Shown: piece by piece, positions 53,702 to 62,739 of the stretch
Layout of the letters: every line of letters starts with the position of its first letter
Position numbering within the stretch: the first letter of the stretch is position 1
Origin: [Zimmermannella] alba NBRC 15616
Lineage (GTDB): Bacteria; Actinomycetota; Actinomycetes; Actinomycetales; Microbacteriaceae
Direction of reading: 5' to 3'
NCBI RefSeq assembly: GCF_001570905.1
Contig: NZ_BCSO01000009.1
Span: 24,162 to 88,161, forward strand
DNA length: 64,000 nt
The notes under the pieces: generated by a model
Seen by the model: the letters and a program-made list of their open reading frames with translations, nothing else
Databases searched by the model: none
What the model was told of the DNA's origin: nothing
Translations under genes and position numbers: made by a program

Positions 53702-54547
53702 CTAGAGCCATTCCGTGATGTCGATCTGGAATTCGCGTTCAAGAATTCCGGGGATGCGATCACCGTGGACGAAAAACTGCGGGTGGACGATGAGCTCGCG
53801 CTTGATGAGCGGTACGTCGAGCTCGAGGAGCTTGTGCCAGCCAAGCAGCGACGGGTTTTCGCCGAAGCCTGCCGCGACGGCGCCGTCGATGTGGGCGGTC
53901 GTCACGAAGCCTTCGACGTGGAGCGCGCGGGCGAGGCCCATTTCGTAGCGGCGGATGACGGCACCCTTGTCGGCTTCGACGCGCACTTGGCTCCAGAAGT
54001 CGTGGAAGACGGGGGAGGTGACGACGGGGCGGTGGAAGCCCATAAAGAATGATTGGACGTGCGGCTCGAACTGGTGGGTGCGAGTGAGACCCCACGCTTC
54101 GCCCATCGAGCTCTCGAAGCCCTGAATGACCGATTCGAGCGACCAGAACGGCCCAAGCATCGAGTCGTTCACGATGAGAAGCTTGTCAACGCCAAGGAGC
54201 TTCGGTTCTTCAGTGAGGGCGACCGCCCAGGAGCCAAAGTCGTAGCCGATGTTGGGCTTCCGGAGCACGGCAACATCGCTCGGTGCTTCGCCATGCCACT
54301 CGAGCGGGGCAGGGTCGGGGCAGGCAGAGGAGAGGACGACGAAGTACCCGTTGCGGTTGAGTTCGCGGACGAGCTCGGTTACCGACTTGGAGAGCTTCGG
54401 CGTAGCGGAAAACTGTGCCACGAGCGCGGCCTTCTCGACCCCGAACGGCATTCGCGCAGTCTCCCAGCGAAGGTCTGGTGCCAGGTGGCGGTGCAGGGTG
54501 CTCGTGATGCGGGGCTCACGGGAGAACAGGCGGGGGAGCGACACCAT
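53702..54547 (-). CDS. RgpF-family polysaccharide glycosyltransferase
   Basis: A 281-residue protein of the rhamnan synthesis protein F family. Diagnostic segments are LRKPNIGYDFGSWAVAL, LLIVNDSMLGPFWSLESVI, FMGFHRPVVTSPVF and LLGWHKLLELDVPLIKREL. It acts on the cytoplasmic side, building a side chain or main chain of a rhamnose-type wall polymer. ATG 54547 overlaps the stop of the coiled-coil gene (TGATG), so the genes are coupled. The N-terminus (MVSLPRLFSREPRITSTLHR) is basic and may touch the membrane. Confidence 0.86.
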   Translation of the reverse strand: MVSLPRLFSREPRITSTLHRHLAPDLRWETARMPFGVEKAALVAQFSATPKLSKSVTELVRELNRNGYFVVLSSACPDPAPLEWHGEAPSDVAVLRKPNIGYDFGSWAVALTEEPKLLGVDKLLIVNDSMLGPFWSLESVIQGFESSMGEAWGLTRTHQFEPHVQSFFMGFHRPVVTSPVFHDFWSQVRVEADKGAVIRRYEMGLARALHVEGFVTTAHIDGAVAAGFGENPSLLGWHKLLELDVPLIKRELIVHPQFFVHGDRIPGILEREFQIDITEWL

Positions 54548-54765
54548 CAGCGGACCCGACGCGAGAGGCGGCGAAGCGGCTGCGTGAGACGCCAGGAGGC
54601 GGAGCCGCGGAGCTCCTGGACCTGGCGGGCGAAGTGGACGGCGCTCGACTGCTCTGCCGAGAGGCGCTGCGTGAGCTCTTCGTTGACGGCCTTGGCGTTG
54701 CGAAGTTCTGCGCGAAGGCGGCGGACCTCGCCGCGGAGGCGCTCGAGTTCAGCCTGGTTGTCCAT
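54547..54765 (-). CDS. 72-residue coiled-coil protein with glycosyltransferase-tail motif
   Basis: A small protein made of one long helix with heptads (LERLRGEVRRLRAELRNAKA...). It ends in GSASWRLTQPLRRLSRRVR, the (S)WR(L)T(x)PLR motif seen at the ends of many glycosyltransferases. The start is ATG 54765 after a GGAGA-like site, and the stop overlaps the RgpF gene. It may be an interaction or scaffolding module that is detached from a glycosyltransferase. It may also be the last fragment of a lost one, but tight coupling favours a functional gene. Confidence 0.6.
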   Translation of the reverse strand: MDNQAELERLRGEVRRLRAELRNAKAVNEELTQRLSAEQSSAVHFARQVQELRGSASWRLTQPLRRLSRRVR

Positions 54766-54884
54766 GGGGTCTCCTCGTGCGGGCGTCGGCGGGCGTAGAG
54801 CGCGCTCGCGTCGAGCGCGGACGCACCGTCGAAAAGTGTAACTGCCGCCTCTGATTGAGCCGCTGAACAACTCGAGTGCTCAGT

Positions 54885-54918
54885 GATCTCGATACGCGCT
54901 TCGCGCTACTCGATCCGC
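54885..54918. repeat. TCGATACG-type hairpin repeat, copy 3
   Basis: GATCTCGATACGCGC TTCG pairs with GCGCTACTCGATC on the other side of the TTCG tetraloop. It lies just after the stop of the GT2 gene (54919). Same family as 12-48 and 41709-41795. Confidence 0.55.
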
Positions 54919-55899
54919 TCAGCGGGAGTGACGGGGGAGGACGAGATCCCAGAGGGCGTGCCACACCGCGCGCACCTCGGGCCACCGGCGCCCCGCAAGC
55001 GCACGGAAGAAGCGGAGCTTCGTGCGCAGGATCGCGGTCATCCCCATCCGGAGTCCGCCGTGGCGCCAGGCCACGAGCATCCGGTTGCGCGCATTCCACC
55101 GCAAGAACTGCTCGGATGCCGTGCCGGAACTGGCCGCGTGCTCATGCTCGACCACCGCTTGCTCGGCGTAGCGAATCTGCCAGTGGGCTGTCCGCAAACG
55201 CCACGACAGGTCTGTGTCTTCGTAGTACATGAAGAGGCGCTCATCGAAGAGGCCGACCTCATCGAGGGCTGTCCGCCGCAGCATCGCGGCACCCCCGCAA
55301 AAGCCGAAGACTTCTTCGCGCGCCCGGATATCGGCAGGGGCGAGCCAGTCACGGTCGGCGCCGTTGCCGGAACGGTCGACGATATTGCCGGTCGAGTTGA
55401 TGCGCACGGTGCCGTGCTCGTCATCCCGGACCACTGCGTGCCGACGGCCTCGGCGGAGGATCCGCTCGCCCAGCTCGGCTGCCTCCTGCAACTCCGCGGG
55501 TGAGAGTTCGCGCCAGCGTCCAGCCAAGAGGATGCGGCTCGTCACCGCGGCAACACGCTCATTGCCTGGCGCCTCAAGCACCGCTCGCAGCTCGCGCAGC
55601 CAGCCGTCTCGGATGACCGCGTCATTGTTGAGGAGCGCCACGTACGGGGACTCACTCGCACGGATGCCCGCATTCACGCCGCCACCAAAGCCAAGGTTCT
55701 CTGGCAACGGGATGACGCGAACGCGCGGCTCGGCGCCGAAACGCTCCGCAAACACGGTCAACGAGTCATCCTCGGAGCCGTTATCCACGATGATGATCTC
55801 GGCATCCGGCTCGCCGCTGCGCTGCAGAAGGCTCTCCACTGCGCGTGACGTAAGCTGTGGGCCATTCCAATTGACGACGATCGCGGTGATCGAGGGCAC
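54919..55899 (-). CDS. GT2 glycosyltransferase (rhamnosyltransferase-like)
   Basis: A 326-residue GT-A fold enzyme. NWNGPQLT and VDNGSEDDS are the nucleotide-sugar entry, LPENLGFGGGVNAGIRASES and LLNNDAVI the metal site, and FCGGAAMLRR and MYYEDTDLSWR the acceptor/catalytic part typical of WbbL/GlfT-like rhamnosyl- or galactosyltransferases. GTG 55899 follows GAGGAGG. It leads the leftward glycan operon (55899 to 49323) and is divergent from the Wzm/Wzt operon, with about 70 bases between them for both promoters. Confidence 0.9.
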   Translation of the reverse strand: MPSITAIVVNWNGPQLTSRAVESLLQRSGEPDAEIIIVDNGSEDDSLTVFAERFGAEPRVRVIPLPENLGFGGGVNAGIRASESPYVALLNNDAVIRDGWLRELRAVLEAPGNERVAAVTSRILLAGRWRELSPAELQEAAELGERILRRGRRHAVVRDDEHGTVRINSTGNIVDRSGNGADRDWLAPADIRAREEVFGFCGGAAMLRRTALDEVGLFDERLFMYYEDTDLSWRLRTAHWQIRYAEQAVVEHEHAASSGTASEQFLRWNARNRMLVAWRHGGLRMGMTAILRTKLRFFRALAGRRWPEVRAVWHALWDLVLPRHSR

Positions 55900-55970
55900 G
55901 ACGTCCTCCTCTGCGGCGCCGCTCGCGTCGCGGCGCGCCCGCGAAGCACGATACCCGCAGATTGGACCCT

Positions 55971-56912
55971 ATGACCATCAATGAGCTCGAGCTCGCCCAG
56001 CAGCGTGCGCAGATCAGAGCAGCTCGACTCGAGCAGCAGCCTCTCGAAGAGATCGGCCCCCGCGGCGGATTCTTCACCGGCCCGCTCCTCGCGGCGCGCG
56101 AGCTCTTCCGGCACCGGAGTCTGCTCGACCTTCTTGTACGCCGCGAACTCAAGGCGAAGTACAAGGACTCGGCGCTCGGCTTCTTGTGGAGCCTCTCGCG
56201 CCCGCTCACGCAGCTGCTCATCTACGCGCTCGTGCTCGGTGAATTCCTTGGTGCTTCGCGCAGCATCTCGCACTTCGCGATTTTCATCTTCTCGGGCCTC
56301 ACGGTCTACGGCCTGTTCTCGGAGCTCGTCATGACCGGCACCGCGGCGATCGTCGCAAACACGGGCTTGGTGAAGAAGGTCTATCTGCCGCGCGAGATTT
56401 TCGCTGCGGCCACCGTTGGCGGTGCGCTCTTTAACTTCGTCATCCAACTTGCACTCCTCGCCATCGCAGCTGTCGTGATGGGCACCTTCCACGCGGGCGG
56501 CAACCTGCTCTACGCAGTGCTCGGCTTCCTGGTCGCGCTCGTGTGGGGCTTCGCGATGGGCCTCGCGCTCGGCGCCGCCAACGTCTACCTGCGCGACATG
56601 CAGTACACGGTCGAAATCATCGTGACGCTGCTCATGTGGTTCTCGCCGATCGTGTACTCGTGGACCTTTGTGCCGGGTGCCTTCGCCCAGTTCGGCTGGC
56701 CGGACTGGCTCTTCGACGTCTACATGGCGAGCCCGATCACGCTCGCGGTCATCGCGTTCCAGTACGCCTTCTGGGGTGCTGCGCCGGGTGCCATGTATCC
56801 CGACCACCTCGGCCTCCACCTGGTCATCGCGTTCCTCGTGGGCTGCGTTGCGCTCTGGCTTGCCCAGCGCATCTTCGCGAAGCTCGAGGGCAACTTCGCG
56901 CAGGAGCTCTAA
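55971..56912 (+). CDS. polysaccharide ABC exporter permease (Wzm type)
   Basis: A 313-residue ABC-2 type permease with a cytoplasmic N-terminus of about 50 residues, six hydrophobic helices and the characteristic RRELKAKYKDSALGFLWSL before helix 1 and VKKVYLPREIF in the coupling loop. It exports lipid-linked polysaccharide with the ATPase encoded next. Start ATG 55971; its stop shares bases with the ATPase start (TAATG). It is the first gene of the rightward operon up to 62722. Confidence 0.93.
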   Translation: MTINELELAQQRAQIRAARLEQQPLEEIGPRGGFFTGPLLAARELFRHRSLLDLLVRRELKAKYKDSALGFLWSLSRPLTQLLIYALVLGEFLGASRSISHFAIFIFSGLTVYGLFSELVMTGTAAIVANTGLVKKVYLPREIFAAATVGGALFNFVIQLALLAIAAVVMGTFHAGGNLLYAVLGFLVALVWGFAMGLALGAANVYLRDMQYTVEIIVTLLMWFSPIVYSWTFVPGAFAQFGWPDWLFDVYMASPITLAVIAFQYAFWGAAPGAMYPDHLGLHLVIAFLVGCVALWLAQRIFAKLEGNFAQEL

Positions 56913-58150
56913 TGACGAACCAGCCAGTTGTGATCGACGTCCAGAACGTCTCCAAGCGCTTCGTGATCCGCAAGGACAAGACGCTCAAGGAGCGCCTCCT
57001 CAATCCCGGCCGATCGCGCCAGAACCGCGAAGACTTCTGGGCGACGCGGGAGCTGTCCCTGCAGATTGAGGCGGGTCAGACGGTAGGCCTCATCGGCCCG
57101 AACGGTGCCGGCAAGTCGACGCTCTTGAAGCTCATCGGTGGCATCATCCAGCCGACGACCGGACGCGTGCTCAGCCGCGGCCGTCTCGCCGCGCTCCTCG
57201 AGCTCGGTGCCGGCTTCCACCCCGACCTCACGGGCCGCGAAAACGTCTACCTCAACGCCGCGATCCTCGGGCTCACGCGCGAGCAGACTGACGAACACTT
57301 CGAAGACATCGTCGAGTTCTCCGGCATTCGTGAGTTCATCGACACCCAGGTGAAGTTCTACTCCTCGGGTATGTACGTGCGCCTCGCCTTCGCGGTCGCG
57401 ATTCACGTGGACCCGGACATCCTCCTTGTCGACGAAGTGCTTGCCGTTGGCGACGAGGCGTTCCAGAAGAAGTGCCTCGACAAGATCCAGTCCTTCCAGG
57501 AGGAAGGCCGCACGATCGTGCTCGTTTCGCACTCGCTCGGTCAGGTTGAGTCGCTCTGCACGCGCGTCGTCGTGCTCGGTCAGGGTTCGGTCGTGTTCGA
57601 TGGCGACCCCCACGAGGGCGTGAAGCTCCTACGCTCGGGCTTTGAAACGCTCGACGAAGCCGAAGAGGCAAAGGCTCGCCTTGAGCGCGAGCGTCTGCGT
57701 GACGCTGAAGTGAAGCGTCTGTCCGAGCGCGTGAAGATCGGTGAGATCCGAACGAGCGCGGATGCGGAGGGGCTCGATTCCGGCGGCAACCTCACGATCG
57801 AGGTCGACATCGACGCACGCGAGCACCTCGAGGCTTGGGACCTCGGCGTGACCGTGACGAACTCGCTCCAGCAGATGGTGACCGGTACGACCGCCCACCG
57901 GGCTGGCCTCAAGGGCATCCCGGTCGAGGGTCGTCAGACCCTCACCTTCGAGCTGCCGCGACTGCCGCTTGGCGCAGGTGAATACACGGTGAGTGCCGCC
58001 ATGTTCGACGATGAGTACCGTGAGATTGACCGTGCCGAGAGCGCGACCTCGTTCTCGGTGCACTGTGACAAGGCATCCATGGGGCCGCTCTACACGCCAG
58101 CACGCGGCGAGATCGCTCCCAGTGGGGACTCCGAGGCACTTCGCCGATAA
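56912..58150 (+). CDS. polysaccharide ABC exporter ATPase (Wzt type)
   Basis: A 412-residue ATPase. Walker A is GPNGAGKSTLL (about 63), the signature region YSSGMYVRLAFAVA, and Walker B DILLVDEVLAVGD. The extra C-terminal part (about 255-412; NLTIEVDIDAREHL, LPLGAGEYTVSAAMFDDEYR) is the Wzt carbohydrate-binding beta-sandwich that reads the polymer end before export. A coiled segment (about 230-270, EAEEAKARLERERLRDAEVK) joins them. TAATG couplings lie at both ends. Confidence 0.94.
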   Translation: MTNQPVVIDVQNVSKRFVIRKDKTLKERLLNPGRSRQNREDFWATRELSLQIEAGQTVGLIGPNGAGKSTLLKLIGGIIQPTTGRVLSRGRLAALLELGAGFHPDLTGRENVYLNAAILGLTREQTDEHFEDIVEFSGIREFIDTQVKFYSSGMYVRLAFAVAIHVDPDILLVDEVLAVGDEAFQKKCLDKIQSFQEEGRTIVLVSHSLGQVESLCTRVVVLGQGSVVFDGDPHEGVKLLRSGFETLDEAEEAKARLERERLRDAEVKRLSERVKIGEIRTSADAEGLDSGGNLTIEVDIDAREHLEAWDLGVTVTNSLQQMVTGTTAHRAGLKGIPVEGRQTLTFELPRLPLGAGEYTVSAAMFDDEYREIDRAESATSFSVHCDKASMGPLYTPARGEIAPSGDSEALRR

Positions 58151-59448
58151 TGGACGCACGAGAGGAAGGCGGAAGCACCATGGCAGCGCAAGGACCCATC
58201 ATCCTCACGCTCATGGTCCGCGATGAAGTGGACATCATTGCCGCGATGATCGAGCATCACCTCGCGCAGGGTGTCGATCACATCATCGTGACCGACAACG
58301 CCTCCGTTGACGGCACGCGTGAGATTCTCGCGAAGTACGAGAAGCTTGGTGTGCTGGAGCTCCACGACGACCCGCGGCACGAGAAGCAGCAGTCGGAGGT
58401 CGTCACAAAGATGGCGCGCCGCGCCGCGGAAGAGCTCGGCGCAAGCTGGGTCATCAACGCGGATGCCGACGAGTTCTGGGTCCCCGCTGACCGCACGCGC
58501 ACCCTCGCTGAGGTGCTCCGCGAGCTGCCCGATGACATCCAGTCGCTCCGCATCCCCGTGAAAAACGTCCTCGCGAGCGCGACCGAGAAGGGTCCCGTGC
58601 TCGGTGGCCTTCGCTGGCGCGACGAGCGCGACGAGGAAGCCCTTCGCACGGTTGGCCTGCACGCGCAGCCGACGCCGAACATGCTCGTGCGCGGCGTCCC
58701 CGGCCTCGAAATCGCACAGGGCAACCACTTCTCGAACCTGCCCGTCACTGAGGAAGCACCCAAGAGGCTTGGCGTCGAAGTGCTCCACGTGCCGTTCCGC
58801 TCGTGGGAGCGCTACGAGACCCGTGTCGTGAACACGGGCGAGGGGTACCTCGCGAGCCCGCACCTCAAGCCGTCTCCGCGCCACCACGGCATGCGCGACT
58901 ACCGCTGGCTCAAGGCTGGCGTGCTCGAACCGTTCTACGTGGCTCGCTTCCCGGCACCGGACGACACGAAGCCCGCTGGTTTCGTCGAGGACACCTGGTT
59001 GACTGAGCACCTCACCGAACTGGTGAAGACGGCCAAGCTCCCGGATGAGCTCAAGAAGCTCCTCGTGAAGCCAGCAGCCTTCCCGAACGAGGCGACGCTG
59101 CGTGCCGCGCACGCCGAACTCGGCCCCGGTTTTGGCGGCATCGAGTCGACATGGGCGGGCGACATGACCGGCATGCAGGCCGCAGTCGACCAGCTCATCC
59201 AGCAGCGTGACGAACACGTCATGCAGATCGAAGGCATGCGCTACGCAGAAGGACTCCTGCGCGCCGAGAACGACGAACTCAAGAGCCGCGTCGAATCGCT
59301 CACTGCTGCCCTCGAACTCACTCGCAAGAACCTCGAGCAGATGCAGGGCTACACGGCGCGCGCCATGGGCGATCGCAGTGTCCGACTCGGTCTTGCCGCT
59401 GGCAACGCCATCCGCCGTGTGCGCGGGATTGTCCGAGGTAAGCCGTGA
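58150..59448 (+). CDS. GT2/GT92-like glycosyltransferase with C-terminal coiled coil
   Basis: A 432-residue protein. The N-terminal 260 residues form a glycosyltransferase of the Glyco_tranf_2_4 type: ILTLMVRDEVDIIAAMIEHH, VDHIIVTDNASVDGTREIL and the metal-binding DADADEFW. A coiled coil follows at about 340-400 (ALELTRKNLEQMQ), similar in spirit to the free 72-residue coil protein. ATG 58150 overlaps the ATPase stop; an internal ATG at 58180 (MAAQGPIILTLM) is a good alternative with its own ribosome site. The next gene overlaps by GTGA. Confidence 0.82.
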   Translation: MDAREEGGSTMAAQGPIILTLMVRDEVDIIAAMIEHHLAQGVDHIIVTDNASVDGTREILAKYEKLGVLELHDDPRHEKQQSEVVTKMARRAAEELGASWVINADADEFWVPADRTRTLAEVLRELPDDIQSLRIPVKNVLASATEKGPVLGGLRWRDERDEEALRTVGLHAQPTPNMLVRGVPGLEIAQGNHFSNLPVTEEAPKRLGVEVLHVPFRSWERYETRVVNTGEGYLASPHLKPSPRHHGMRDYRWLKAGVLEPFYVARFPAPDDTKPAGFVEDTWLTEHLTELVKTAKLPDELKKLLVKPAAFPNEATLRAAHAELGPGFGGIESTWAGDMTGMQAAVDQLIQQRDEHVMQIEGMRYAEGLLRAENDELKSRVESLTAALELTRKNLEQMQGYTARAMGDRSVRLGLAAGNAIRRVRGIVRGKP

Positions 59449-60611
59449 CCTCAGCCGATCTCGACCAGCTCTCGCCCGACGAACTCGCCTCGCTTGGCCG
59501 TCGGGTCCTCATCGACGCGACAGCGATGCCTGCCCAGCTGGGCGGTGTCGGGCGGTACCTCGAGGGCATCCTGCAGGGCTTTGAAGAGATCGGATTCGTG
59601 CCGTGGGTGGTGGCAAAGCCCGCCCACGTGCGTCACTTCCGCCGCCTCGCTCCCTCGCCGCGCTACCTGCAGGCCCCGTCGTGGCTTGCGGCTCGTGGTG
59701 GTCGCTTCGCCTGGGAGCAGCTGGGACTTCCGCGTCTTGCCAAGCGTATCGGCGCGGATGTCATCCACTCGCCCCACTACACCTTCCCCGTGAAGTTCGG
59801 CGGCCGCCGCGTGGTGACGATCCACGACGCGACCGCGATCACCGATCCGCAGACACACTCGCGCATGAAGGCGAGCTTTTTCACGTGGTGGCTCAAGCGC
59901 GGCTACCGCTCTGACGTCCAGCTCATTGCCCCGAGCCAGGCGACGGTGGACCTCGTCACCGAGCGACTCGGCGACCCGAAGAGTCCCGTCGAGGTCGTGC
60001 ACCACGGCGTCAACTCGTCGATTTTCTACCCGCCCAGCGAGGCAGAGGTGCACGAGTTCCGCCAGTCGGTCGGCCTCGCCGACGATGAGCACTGGATTGC
60101 GTTCCTCGGCACGATTGAGCCGCGTAAGCAGGTGCCGATGCTGCTGGAGGCGCACGCGAAGCTGCGTGCCGAGAACCCTGCCACGCCGACGCTCCTCATC
60201 GGTGGCCAGCGCGGATGGGATGCCGACGCGATCCGCATGCTCGACGAGCACCCAGCCGGCGTGAAGGAACTCGGTTACCTGCGGCTTGAACAGCTGCGTG
60301 CCCTGCTCGGTGGCTCCGACCTCGTCGTGTACGCCTCGCTCGCCGAAGGCTTTGGCCTTCCCGTACTCGAAGCTATGCAGTGTGCGGCGCCCGTGCTCAC
60401 GACCCGCGCCACGGCGCTGCCCGAGGTTGGCGGCGAGGTTGCCGCGTATGTCGACGGCAAGGACGCTGACGAGCTCGCTGACGAGATCCGTCGTCTCCTC
60501 GAGCATCCCGAAGAACGGGCCGAACGAGCCGCCGCAGGGCCCGACCGAGCAGCCCGCTTCACCTGGACTCAAGCTGCCCACGCGCACGCTGTGGCGTATC
60601 GAACGAAGTAG
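59445..60611 (+). CDS. GT4-family glycosyltransferase
   Basis: A 388-residue GT-B enzyme. The N-domain has the acceptor loop AQLGGVGRYLEGIL and VIHSPHYTFPV, the C-domain the donor site FLGTIEPRKQVPMLLEA and the EX7E segment ASLAEGFGLPVLEAMQ. It is a retaining transferase using a nucleotide sugar (mannose- or rhamnose-type by family habit). The GTG start overlaps the previous stop (GTGA). Three bases separate it from the next gene. Confidence 0.91.
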   Translation: MTSADLDQLSPDELASLGRRVLIDATAMPAQLGGVGRYLEGILQGFEEIGFVPWVVAKPAHVRHFRRLAPSPRYLQAPSWLAARGGRFAWEQLGLPRLAKRIGADVIHSPHYTFPVKFGGRRVVTIHDATAITDPQTHSRMKASFFTWWLKRGYRSDVQLIAPSQATVDLVTERLGDPKSPVEVVHHGVNSSIFYPPSEAEVHEFRQSVGLADDEHWIAFLGTIEPRKQVPMLLEAHAKLRAENPATPTLLIGGQRGWDADAIRMLDEHPAGVKELGYLRLEQLRALLGGSDLVVYASLAEGFGLPVLEAMQCAAPVLTTRATALPEVGGEVAAYVDGKDADELADEIRRLLEHPEERAERAAAGPDRAARFTWTQAAHAHAVAYRTK

Positions 60612-60614
60612 CCC

Positions 60615-61568
60615 ATGATCCCGAGTCGCTCTGAACTTGCAAACCTTCTCGGCCGGACGCCTGTGCTTGGGCCTCGCGTGCGGGTGAGGCTCCAGGCGAG
60701 GCGAGCTGCCCAAGCTGACCTTCACGAGCGCGCCCGCCGTGCCGAGCGCATTGAATCGTTTCATGCGTACAAGATGCTGTATCCGCTGCCGCCCAAGCCC
60801 TCGATGATCATTGGACAGCCGAGCAATGACTCGTGGGCAGTCGTGATGTGCTTGTGGAATCGTCCGAGTCGGATTGATGAGATCCTCGACATGCTGGCGC
60901 GCCAGGAAGGGCTCGATCGCCCTATCCGGCTCGTGCTGTGGAACAACTGCCAGGACGACCGCGAGCACTACGAGTCCGCACTGTTGCGCTTCGAGGTGAA
61001 GGGTGCGCTCGGCTCGGTCGAGATCGTGCAGAGTCCTCGCAATATTCGCGGCGTCGGCCGGTTCATCAACGCACGACGCCTAGTGGATGAGGGGTATCGA
61101 GGCTCGCTCATCATGCTCGATGATGACGAAGACATCCCGAGCGACGGCATTGCGCGGCTGGTTGCTTCTGGCGGCGAACGGACGATCGCGAGCTGCTGGG
61201 CTTGGCAGGCGGATGACGACGACTACTGGCAGCGCGACCGGGCCTCTGCTGGTGAGTGGGCGAACTACGCGGCCACGGGCGGCGCTGTGGTTGACAGCTC
61301 CATTTTCGGGCAGGACCTCTTCTTCCGTCTCTTGGACGAAGAAGGCCTTTACATCGAGGACGTGTGGCTTTCTCGCTTTGCGCTCTCGCAGGGGTGGACG
61401 CTGCGCGGCAGCGATGTGGTTGTTGATTTTGTACTCCACGAGACCAACCAGTTCCACGGACTCATTTGGGACAAAGTCCACTACTGGAAGATGTTGAAGA
61501 CCACGTTCCCGCTTCCTGAGGGGTATCGACGCCTTCGGCCTGAACCCGAGCAAGGGTTGGAGTCGTGA
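60615..61568 (+). CDS. GT2-like glycosyltransferase
   Basis: A 317-residue protein with a basic N-terminal helix (about 15-50), then a GT-A domain: VVMCLWNRPSRIDEILDML, VLWNNCQDDREHYES, the metal-site block IMLDDDEDIPSDGIARL, and a C-terminal acceptor part (GLYIEDVWLSRFALSQGWTL). Its overall form is that of family 2 transferases of surface-glycan clusters. It ends overlapping the next gene (GTGA). Sugar specificity is not readable. Confidence 0.82.
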   Translation: MIPSRSELANLLGRTPVLGPRVRVRLQARRAAQADLHERARRAERIESFHAYKMLYPLPPKPSMIIGQPSNDSWAVVMCLWNRPSRIDEILDMLARQEGLDRPIRLVLWNNCQDDREHYESALLRFEVKGALGSVEIVQSPRNIRGVGRFINARRLVDEGYRGSLIMLDDDEDIPSDGIARLVASGGERTIASCWAWQADDDDYWQRDRASAGEWANYAATGGAVVDSSIFGQDLFFRLLDEEGLYIEDVWLSRFALSQGWTLRGSDVVVDFVLHETNQFHGLIWDKVHYWKMLKTTFPLPEGYRRLRPEPEQGLES

Positions 61569-62722
61569 GCACGCTCCGGATTCTGCTTGACCAGCTTGTC
61601 GCACCGGTCCCCGGCGGCATTGGCCGCTATGCCGAAAACCTCACGCGCGAACTTGTGCGGAATGCACCGAGTGGCTGGACGGTGGAAGGTGCGCTGCCCG
61701 CAGTGTCGCGCGCGGAAGCCGCCCGCGTGGAGGCACGGCTGCCGGAGCTTTCGGCGATCCGCCACCTCGGTTTGCCCCGGAAGGTGCTCGCGGAGGCCTG
61801 GCGGCACGGCGCCGCGACGGGTGGCGCCGGCGTCGACGCTGATGCCGTGTTCGCGCCGAGCCTGTTTGCCCCGCTGTCGCTTCGTTCGAAGCCCACGACG
61901 GTCACGATCCACGACCTCGTGCCATGGCGTCATCCTGGAACGCTCACTTTGCGCGGCGCGAACTGGCACCGCGATATGGGGGCGCGGGCAGCGAAGCGTG
62001 CCGCGGCGATCACGACCCCGACGAACTGGGTTGCGCGTGAGCTTGCGAAGGAGCTGCAGCTGGACGAGCTGCCGCATGTGGTGTCGGGCGCCCCGAGCCC
62101 TGAACTTGTGCCGCTCGTTCGAGAGGCCGCTGAAGAGGTGGCCGATCGTCACCGCCTCCCCGAGCACTTCATCCTCGCCGTGGGCACGCTCGAGCCGCGC
62201 AAGCGTCTCGCGTCGCTTGTGCGGGCGCTCGCTCGGCCTGACCTTGAGCACGTGCACCTCGTTGTGGCTGGTCCTGAAGGCTGGGGTGAGACCTCACTCG
62301 GTGATGTGGCGCTGGATGCCGGCATTACCCCCGCACGTGTGCAGGCGCTCGGCTTCATTTCGGATACCGATCTTGCAGCGCTCTACCGTCTAGCGGATGC
62401 GTTCGTCATGCCGAGCCTCGACGAGGGTTTCGGTCTTCCTGTGGTCGAAGCGATGAAGCTCGGCTGCCCGGTCGTGCACTCGAATGCTGGCGCGCTCGTC
62501 GAGGTTGCTGGTGGCGCGGGCGTGGCGGTGGAGCTTGAGGATGTTGCCGGAGGCGAGCCCGAGGAGATCTACGTGGCACGCCTCGCGGAGACAATCGGCA
62601 ATGTGATTGAGGATGAACCGCTTCGGGCTCAGCTCGCGGAGCGTGGTCGGGCTCGTGCTGCCGAGTTCACCTGGGCCCGCTCGGCCGAAGAGATGTGGAA
62701 GGTCATTCTCTCGACGCAGTAG
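61565..62722 (+). CDS. GT4-family glycosyltransferase
   Basis: A 385-residue GT-B enzyme related to the one at 59445: N-terminal PVPGGIGRYAENLTREL, VTIHDLVPWRHPGTLT, then donor site AVGTLEPRKRLASLVRAL and EX7E segment PSLDEGFGLPVVEAMKLG. The GTG start overlaps the previous stop. It is the last intact gene of the operon from 55971; downstream lies a broken glycosyltransferase piece. Confidence 0.9.
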   Translation: MSTLRILLDQLVAPVPGGIGRYAENLTRELVRNAPSGWTVEGALPAVSRAEAARVEARLPELSAIRHLGLPRKVLAEAWRHGAATGGAGVDADAVFAPSLFAPLSLRSKPTTVTIHDLVPWRHPGTLTLRGANWHRDMGARAAKRAAAITTPTNWVARELAKELQLDELPHVVSGAPSPELVPLVREAAEEVADRHRLPEHFILAVGTLEPRKRLASLVRALARPDLEHVHLVVAGPEGWGETSLGDVALDAGITPARVQALGFISDTDLAALYRLADAFVMPSLDEGFGLPVVEAMKLGCPVVHSNAGALVEVAGGAGVAVELEDVAGGEPEEIYVARLAETIGNVIEDEPLRAQLAERGRARAAEFTWARSAEEMWKVILSTQ

Positions 62723-62739
62723 GCACGCCGGTTGCGCCG

